Shown in pieces: positions 58,915 through 64,000 of a DNA stretch of 64,000 nucleotides. Below the pieces are notes generated by a model. That model was not told the DNA's origin, made no database searches, and saw only the letters and a program-made list of their open reading frames with translations. How positions within the stretch are numbered: position 1 is the first letter of the stretch; every line of letters starts with the position of its first letter. The translations under genes were made by a program, and so were the position numbers. Where the stretch lies: NCBI RefSeq assembly GCF_001697225.1, contig NZ_CP014671.1, positions 2,356,001 to 2,420,000 on the forward strand. Reading direction: 5' to 3'. The DNA is from Immundisolibacter cernigliae (GTDB taxonomy: Bacteria; Pseudomonadota; Gammaproteobacteria; Immundisolibacterales; Immundisolibacteraceae).

Positions 58915-59835
58915 ATGTACGAACGTCTATTGCCGATGATCCTGATTCTGGCGTCCGGTCTGGCCTGGCGGCAGGTGCTGCCGGGTGGTATTCCGATGCA
59001 GCAGGTGCGTCAGGTCCTGAACACCCTGGTCATCAACCTGCTGGTGCCGGCGCTGATTTTTGGCGTGTTCCTGAATGCCCACCCGGAGCCGGCGCTGTAC
59101 CGCGTGCCGCTGGTGGCGCTGGTCACGATCGGCGCGTGCCTGGGCGCCGGGCTGCTGGTGTTCGGCGCCATGCTGCGAGCCGGGCGGCTGACGCGCGCCG
59201 AGGCCGGGGCGGCGGTGCTGGCAGTCGGTTTCGGCAACGGCCTGGGCGCCGCGCTGGCGGTGGTGGAGGGCCTGTTTGGCGGCACCGCCACGCGCGTGCC
59301 GCTGATGTACGAGATGTTCGCCACGGTGCCGGTGCACTGGTCGCTGGGGGTGGCGCTGGCGGCCTGGTTCGGCGGCGCGGCGGTCGGCTGGAACAGCGCG
59401 CTGGTGGTGCTGCGCATGCCGCCGTTCTGGGCCACGTTGGTCGCGCTGGCGGTCAACGCCAGCGGCGTGGCGGTGCCCGACAGCGTGGTTCACGCCTTTG
59501 GCGTGCTGGGCCAGGCTTCGGTGCCGCTGCTGTTGTTCGTGGTCGGCAGCACGTTTACGTTCAAGGGCCTGTCGCGCTTGTCGGTGCTGGTGCCGGTGGT
59601 GCTGCTGCGGCCGGTGTTGGGCGTGGCGGTGTGCCTGCTGGCGGCGCGGGCGCTGGACCTCGACGGGACGCTGCTGACTGCCACGACCATCGTGGCGGCG
59701 GCGCCGTCGGTGGCCGTGGGCATCGCGATCTGCGAGCGCTTCAAGCTCGATTCGGCGTTGTTCACCGCCGCGCTCACCGTGACGACGGTGCTCTACGTGC
59801 TCGTTGCGCCCTATCTGCAAGGCTGGATTGGATGA
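58915..59835 (+). CDS. AEC-family (auxin efflux carrier-type) permease
   Basis: The protein has 306 residues with about ten hydrophobic segments in two five-helix repeats. LNTLVINLLVPALIFGVF in the first half and TATTIVAAAPSVAVGIAIC in the second match bacterial AEC transporters of organic acids. The substrate is unknown. ATG at 58915 is chosen because it begins directly at the first helix (MYERLLPMILILASG); GAGG is 11 bases away. Confidence 0.82.
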   Translation: MYERLLPMILILASGLAWRQVLPGGIPMQQVRQVLNTLVINLLVPALIFGVFLNAHPEPALYRVPLVALVTIGACLGAGLLVFGAMLRAGRLTRAEAGAAVLAVGFGNGLGAALAVVEGLFGGTATRVPLMYEMFATVPVHWSLGVALAAWFGGAAVGWNSALVVLRMPPFWATLVALAVNASGVAVPDSVVHAFGVLGQASVPLLLFVVGSTFTFKGLSRLSVLVPVVLLRPVLGVAVCLLAARALDLDGTLLTATTIVAAAPSVAVGIAICERFKLDSALFTAALTVTTVLYVLVAPYLQGWIG

Positions 59836-59909
59836 TGCATGCGCTTGCCGATCATCCTCGCCTCGCCAAACAGCGCCCGTAGCGGGCGCTTTCCGCGCAG
59901 GCTTCCGGT

Positions 59910-61019
59910 TCAGTCGGGCATGGCCGGCTGTTCGCCGTCTTCGTCCTCGCCGTCGTCCGCGTACTCGACCACGGTTGGTACGTAGGCGCCTTCGATCGGG
60001 TGCAGGATGTAGCCGCCGGATTTGGTGTCCCGTTCCAGGGTCAGCCAGCCGCGCTCGGCGGCCTCTTCCAGCATGGCGTTGAAGCTGCGAAAGCCGTAGA
60101 AGCGCTCGTTGAAGCCCGGCCGGCGCCGACGCAGGGTCTGCTTGACCATCGAGCCCCAGATTTTCTGCTCCTCGCCGCGGTCCTCGACCAGCGCGCCGAC
60201 GGTTTCCATGATCAGGCCAAGGCCCTTGGTGGAGCGGCTGGCATCGGTCGTCAGCTCACCGTCGTCCTCAGGATCGGTTGGTGCAGGCGCCGTGTCCGGC
60301 GCACCGTCCGGCAGGCTGTCGAACAGATTGCCCAGATTGTCGGCGGTGACGGCGACGGTCTCGCCGCGCTTACGCCGCCCGCCGCGCGAGCGGGACTTGC
60401 GTTTCGGTTCTTCGGGTGAGGTTTCGGCCGCCACTTGTTCGGTGGCCATCAGCGGCGCCGGTGGCTCGGCGGGCGTCGCGGCTGCCGCCTTGGGTTTGGC
60501 GCTGCGCCGGCGGGCGGCCGGCTTCTTGGGCGTGTCGCCGCGCACCAGGTCGTCGTAGTAGATGAATTCGTCGCAGTTGGCGATCAGCAGGTCCGACGTG
60601 GAACTGGCCACGCCCACGCCGATCACTTCCTTGTTGTTCTCGCGCAGCTTGGACACCAGCGGCGAGAAGTCCGAATCGCCGGAGATGATCACGAAGGTGT
60701 TGACGTGGCCCTTGGTGTAGCAAAGGTCCAGCGCGTCGACGACCAGACGGATGTCGGCCGAATTCTTGCCGGACTGGCGCAGGTGCGGGATTTCGATCAT
60801 CTCGAAGGCGGCCTCGTGCATGGCCGGCTTGAATTTCTTGTAGCGCTCCCAGTCGCAGTAGGCCTTCTTGACCACGATCGGGCCCTTCAGCAGCAGCCGC
60901 TCCAGAACCCGGCGGATGTCGAACTGGTCATACTTGGCGTCGCGCACGCCCAGCGCCACGTTCTCGAAGTCACAAAACACGGCCAGAATCGGCGTACGGT
61001 GGCTGGTCGGGGTGCTCAC
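59910..61019 (-). CDS. NYN (PIN-like) nuclease domain plus OST-HTH/LOTUS domain protein
   Basis: The protein has 369 residues, starting at GTG 61019 behind AGGA. The N-terminal NYN domain shows conserved acidic residues: FCDFENVALG, NSADIRLVVDALD and IISGDSDFSPLV. A charged linker rich in Lys/Arg/Ala follows, then a C-terminal OST-HTH domain (IWGSMVKQTLRRRRPGF, FNAMLEEAAERGWL). NYN-LOTUS proteins (LabA/DUF88 group) are predicted RNA-cleaving or RNA-binding factors. It is transcribed divergently from the SelW-like gene. Confidence 0.87.
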   Translation of the reverse strand: MSTPTSHRTPILAVFCDFENVALGVRDAKYDQFDIRRVLERLLLKGPIVVKKAYCDWERYKKFKPAMHEAAFEMIEIPHLRQSGKNSADIRLVVDALDLCYTKGHVNTFVIISGDSDFSPLVSKLRENNKEVIGVGVASSTSDLLIANCDEFIYYDDLVRGDTPKKPAARRRSAKPKAAAATPAEPPAPLMATEQVAAETSPEEPKRKSRSRGGRRKRGETVAVTADNLGNLFDSLPDGAPDTAPAPTDPEDDGELTTDASRSTKGLGLIMETVGALVEDRGEEQKIWGSMVKQTLRRRRPGFNERFYGFRSFNAMLEEAAERGWLTLERDTKSGGYILHPIEGAYVPTVVEYADDGEDEDGEQPAMPD

Positions 61020-61076
61020 GGGGTTTCCTGGCGGGCGAAGGGCGCGGCCATTATAGGCACCCAGCGAGGATCCCCC

Positions 61077-61349
61077 ATGACGCACCGCGTCGCGATCACC
61101 TATTGCACGCAATGTCGTTGGCTGCTGCGCGCCGCCTGGATGGCGCAGGAGCTGCTGAGCAGCTTCGAGGATGAACTGGCTGAGGTGGTCCTGCGCCCCG
61201 GTCGCGGCGGCGTGTTCGAGGTGCACGTGGATGATGTGTTGATCTGGTCGCGCGGCGCCGAGGGGCGCTTTCCGGACATCAAGGAACTGAAGCAACGGGT
61301 GCGCGACTGCGTCGCCCCCGGCCGTGATCTTGGCCATGTGGACCGCTGA
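61077..61349 (+). CDS. SelW/Rdx-family protein
   Basis: The product has 90 residues. The redox motif CTQC lies near the start (VAITYCTQCRWLLRAAWMAQ) and the thioredoxin-like core ends with FPDIKELKQRVRD. Family members are thiol-redox proteins of unclear role; here cysteine replaces selenocysteine. GAGGA precedes the ATG. It overlaps the start of the DsbD-like gene, so a shared redox role is plausible. Confidence 0.88.
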   Translation: MTHRVAITYCTQCRWLLRAAWMAQELLSSFEDELAEVVLRPGRGGVFEVHVDDVLIWSRGAEGRFPDIKELKQRVRDCVAPGRDLGHVDR

Positions 61350-63450
61350 GCGTTGGCGGCAGGGCGCGCGCCGGCTGCTGCTGGCGCTGGCCGTATTGCC
61401 GGGCCTGGCCGCGGCGCAGGCCGAGGGACCGCATGCCCGCGTGGAACTGCTGGCCGACGTGCGCGGCGTGCTGCCGGACCAGCCGTTTGCGCTCGGCGTG
61501 CGGTTCAAACTGGACCGTGGCTGGCACATCTATTGGCAAAACCCCGGCGATTCCGGACAGGCGCCGCGCATCGACTGGCAGCTGCCGCCAGGATTCAGCG
61601 CCGGCGACATCGAGTGGCCTTATCCAAGGCAGGTGTCGCCACCGCCGGTGGTGACCTACGGCTACGAGGACGAAGTGTTGCTGCCGGTGGCCGTGACGCC
61701 GCCGGGCACGCTGGCCGGACCGGGGCAGGTCAGCCTGCGTGGCACGGTGCATTACCTGATCTGCAAGGACCTGTGCCTGCCCGAGCAGGCGCAGCTAGCG
61801 CTCGACCTGCCGCTGCTGGAACGGGCCGATCCGGACCCGGCCGGACAACGGGCGATTGCCGACGCCCGCGCGCGGCTGCCGCGCCATTTGCCGGAAGTGC
61901 TGCTCGGCGCCGGCCGCTTCGGCGATCGGGTGTACCTGGACTGGCCGGCCGGCGTGGCGCCGGGCACGGCGCAGTTCTTCCCGGACCGCGAGGGGCAGTT
62001 CCGGCACGCGGCGGCGCAGGTTCTGGAGCGCGTGGACGATCGGCTGCGGCTGACGCTGACGGCCGCCGGACCGCTGGAGCGCCTCACCGGTGTGCTGGTG
62101 CATGAGCGCGGCTGGGATGCCGCCGGTCAGGTGCGGGCGCTGGCGGTGGATGTGCCGATCCAGTCGCTGGCTGCCGCTGCGCCAGCCGGGCAGCCAGTGT
62201 CGGTGCAGGCCGCGGACGGCGGCATGGGCCTTGCGCTTGCCGCCGGTCTGGCGGTGCTCGGCGGGCTGATCCTGAACCTCATGCCGTGCGTGTTTCCGGT
62301 GCTGTCGGTCAAGGTGCTGAGCTTCATCCAGCTCGCGCACGGCGATCCGGGCCGGGTGCGGCGCCACGGGCTGGCGTTCCTGGGCGGCGTGCTGGTCAGT
62401 TTCTGGTTGCTGGCCGGGTTGCTGCTGGCGCTGCGCGCGGCCGGCGGCGGCGTCGGCTGGGGATTTCAGTTGCAGTCACCCGGCTTCGTGGCGGCCATGG
62501 CGCTGTTGCTGACGGCGGTGGGCCTTAACCTCATGGGTGTCTTCGAGGTCGGTCTTGGCCTGTCGCGCCTGGCCGGCAGCGCGCCGCAGCCGGCCGGCTA
62601 TCCGGGCTCGTTCCTGACCGGCACGCTGGCGGTGCTGGTGGCCACGCCGTGCACCGCGCCGTTCATGGGTGCGGCACTCGGCTTTGCGCTGGCGCGCCCG
62701 GCCTGGGAGGCGCTGACCATCTTCACGGCGCTCGGTCTTGGCATGGCCCTGCCGTATCTGCTGCTGGCGGAGTTGCCGGGACTGCTGGCGCGCCTGCCGC
62801 GGCCGGGGCAGTGGATGGTTACGCTGCGGCAGGGGCTGGCGTTTCCGCTGTTCGCCACCGCCGTGTGGCTGGTGTGGGTGCTCGGGCGCCAGTCCGGGGT
62901 GGATGCGGTCGGCTTGTTGCTGCTCGCGGCGCTGGGCGTCGGCTTCGCCGCCTGGGGGGTCGGGCATGCGCAGCGGGGCGCACGGCGCTGGCTGCCCGGC
63001 GGCGTGGTGGTGATCGGCCTGGGCGTGGCGGCGGTGCTGGGCTTTGCGGCGGCCATGCGCCCGGCGGCGGTCGCCGAAAATCAGGCGACTCTCTCGACGG
63101 CCACTGCGGCCGGCATCGACTGGCAGCCGTGGTCGCCGGCGGCGGTCGACGCACTGCGCGCCACCGGCCGGCCAGTGTTCGTCGATTTCACGGCCGCTTG
63201 GTGCATCAGCTGCCAGGTGAACAAGCAGGTGGCGCTGGATACGGCGGCGGTGGCGGCCCGCTTTGCCGAACTCGGCGTGGTCACGCTGCAGGCCGACTGG
63301 ACGCGCTATGACCCGGCGATCACGCAGGCGCTGGCCGGTTTCGGCCGCAGCGGTGTGCCGCTGTATGTGTACTACCCACCCGGCGCGCCGCCGCAGCTGC
63401 TGCCGGCGGTGCTCACGCCGGGGCTGGTGCTCGAGGCGCTGGCGGACTGA
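61336..63450 (+). CDS. Thiol:disulfide interchange protein DsbD/ScsB family
   Basis: The protein has 704 residues from ATG 61336 (GTG at 61324 is also possible). It has a signal peptide and a periplasmic domain with a cysteine pair (LICKDLCLPE). A polytopic core follows with MPCVFPVLSVK and ATPCTAPFMG, which hold the two membrane cysteines. The C-terminal thioredoxin domain has AWCISC. It passes electrons from cytoplasmic thioredoxin to periplasmic thiols, for example for cytochrome c maturation, which the catabolic cytochromes need. Confidence 0.88.
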   Translation: MWTAERWRQGARRLLLALAVLPGLAAAQAEGPHARVELLADVRGVLPDQPFALGVRFKLDRGWHIYWQNPGDSGQAPRIDWQLPPGFSAGDIEWPYPRQVSPPPVVTYGYEDEVLLPVAVTPPGTLAGPGQVSLRGTVHYLICKDLCLPEQAQLALDLPLLERADPDPAGQRAIADARARLPRHLPEVLLGAGRFGDRVYLDWPAGVAPGTAQFFPDREGQFRHAAAQVLERVDDRLRLTLTAAGPLERLTGVLVHERGWDAAGQVRALAVDVPIQSLAAAAPAGQPVSVQAADGGMGLALAAGLAVLGGLILNLMPCVFPVLSVKVLSFIQLAHGDPGRVRRHGLAFLGGVLVSFWLLAGLLLALRAAGGGVGWGFQLQSPGFVAAMALLLTAVGLNLMGVFEVGLGLSRLAGSAPQPAGYPGSFLTGTLAVLVATPCTAPFMGAALGFALARPAWEALTIFTALGLGMALPYLLLAELPGLLARLPRPGQWMVTLRQGLAFPLFATAVWLVWVLGRQSGVDAVGLLLLAALGVGFAAWGVGHAQRGARRWLPGGVVVIGLGVAAVLGFAAAMRPAAVAENQATLSTATAAGIDWQPWSPAAVDALRATGRPVFVDFTAAWCISCQVNKQVALDTAAVAARFAELGVVTLQADWTRYDPAITQALAGFGRSGVPLYVYYPPGAPPQLLPAVLTPGLVLEALAD

Positions 63451-63514
63451 TCGCCGGTCGCGCTGCCGCAGGTGGGCCAGGCCAGTGGGCAGCCCGGGAC
63501 CGGCCGACCGTCGA

Positions 63515-64000
63515 TTACTGCGTGGCCTGCCCGGCCGGCTCGGCGAGCGGCTTGCGAAAGCGCAGCGTCATGCGGTCGGATTCGCCGATCGCCAGGTATT
63601 TCTCGCGATCCTTGTCGCCCAGGCGCAGCGACGGCGGCAGGCTCCACACGCCGGCTTCGTGGTCCTTGGTGTCGGCCGGGTTGGCGTTGATCTCGCTACT
63701 GGCCTCCAGTTCGAAGCCGGCCGCGCGGGCCAGCGCGATCACCTGATCCTGGCCGACATAGCCGGACTTGTCGCCGTCGGGCACGTCGCCGGCCGCGCGG
63801 TGTTCGACCACGCCCAGCACGCCGCCGGGTTTCAGCACCTCGTAAAAGCCCTTGAACATGGCCTCGGCCTGACCGGCCGCCAGCCAGTTATGGACGTTGC
63901 GGAAGGTCAGCACGGTGTCGATGGAGTCCGTCGCGCCGAAGTTCGGCCTGGCGGCGTCGATTTCGCGCAGTGTGGGCTGGCCGTAGATGTCCGGCCGGGC
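63515..64000 (-). CDS. Class I SAM-dependent methyltransferase (5' end outside window)
   Basis: The C-terminal 161 residues are visible and the start lies beyond 64000. TVLTFRNVHNWLA, EVLKPGGVLGVVEHRA, VIALARAAGFEL and the DREKYLAIGESDRMTLRFRK end match a bacterial methyltransferase-fold family. The SAM-binding motif I would be outside the window. It converges with the DsbD-like gene; no substrate can be assigned. Confidence 0.8.
   Translation of the reverse strand, partial: ARPDIYGQPTLREIDAARPNFGATDSIDTVLTFRNVHNWLAAGQAEAMFKGFYEVLKPGGVLGVVEHRAAGDVPDGDKSGYVGQDQVIALARAAGFELEASSEINANPADTKDHEAGVWSLPPSLRLGDKDREKYLAIGESDRMTLRFRKPLAEPAGQATQ

Overview
The window is GC-rich and reads as the chromosome of a Gammaproteobacterium. 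The block ruvC-ruvA-ruvB-tolQ-tolR-tolA-tolB-pal-cpoB-queE-queC-tRNA-Lys is a typical gammaproteobacterial arrangement. The left two thirds is an aromatic-hydrocarbon catabolic island with five ring-hydroxylating oxygenase alpha subunits. A PAH or alkyl-aromatic degrader, for example an Immundisolibacter-like lineage, would fit. That assignment is inference, because no 16S rRNA gene lies in the window.

Layout. 1-3053: a partial LLM-class flavin monooxygenase, a DedA membrane protein, a 35-residue lysine-rich protein and a ketopantoate-reductase-like enzyme. 3084-14968 (minus strand): a catabolic operon with two VAO/PCMH-type flavoenzymes each paired with a cytochrome c, two BenA-like Rieske oxygenases, a XylM/AlkB-like hydroxylase, a UbiD-type decarboxylase (subunits C and D), an aldehyde dehydrogenase and a Tat-exported unknown. 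15181-21437 (plus): a divergent operon with two LigA/LigB-type extradiol dioxygenase pairs and two further Rieske oxygenases. 21626-25784: two SDRs, an orphan BenB-like beta subunit, a BenC-like reductase and a nitroreductase. 25947-27050: a second XylM-like hydroxylase. 27061-35977: a tandemly duplicated block (alcohol dehydrogenase, DUF1302 barrel, DUF1329 protein) in which the first dehydrogenase is a remnant. 36124-39618: a YCF48-like propeller and an RND/MMPL transporter. 39672-42615: a Rieske ferredoxin, a NagH/NagG-like oxygenase pair and a 2-hydroxychromene-2-carboxylate isomerase-like enzyme. 42640-54620: housekeeping genes. 54621-58640: a tRNA-adjacent accessory patch with decayed ORFs and an IS481-type transposase. 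58915-64000: an AEC permease, a NYN-LOTUS protein, a SelW-like protein, a DsbD and a partial methyltransferase.

How it may work (inference). DUF1302, DUF1329, YCF48 and RND proteins could move a hydrophobic substrate or intermediate across the envelope. XylM-like hydroxylases, VAO-type flavoenzymes and alcohol/aldehyde dehydrogenases would oxidise alkyl side chains to carboxylates. UbiD could remove the carboxyl group. Rieske oxygenases and SDRs would give catechols, which LigAB-type enzymes cleave, with the isomerase acting on a fused-ring cleavage product.

The most unusual items are the duplicated transport block with patchwork divergence and a covarying leader RNA, two multi-hairpin intergenic elements (one present twice), the 5 alpha : 4 beta : 1 ferredoxin : 1 reductase oxygenase set, and flavoenzymes that combine a VAO-like histidine with a PCMH-like cytochrome partner. 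No transcription regulator of the catabolic genes was recognised, although similar palindromes sit at three catabolic promoters.
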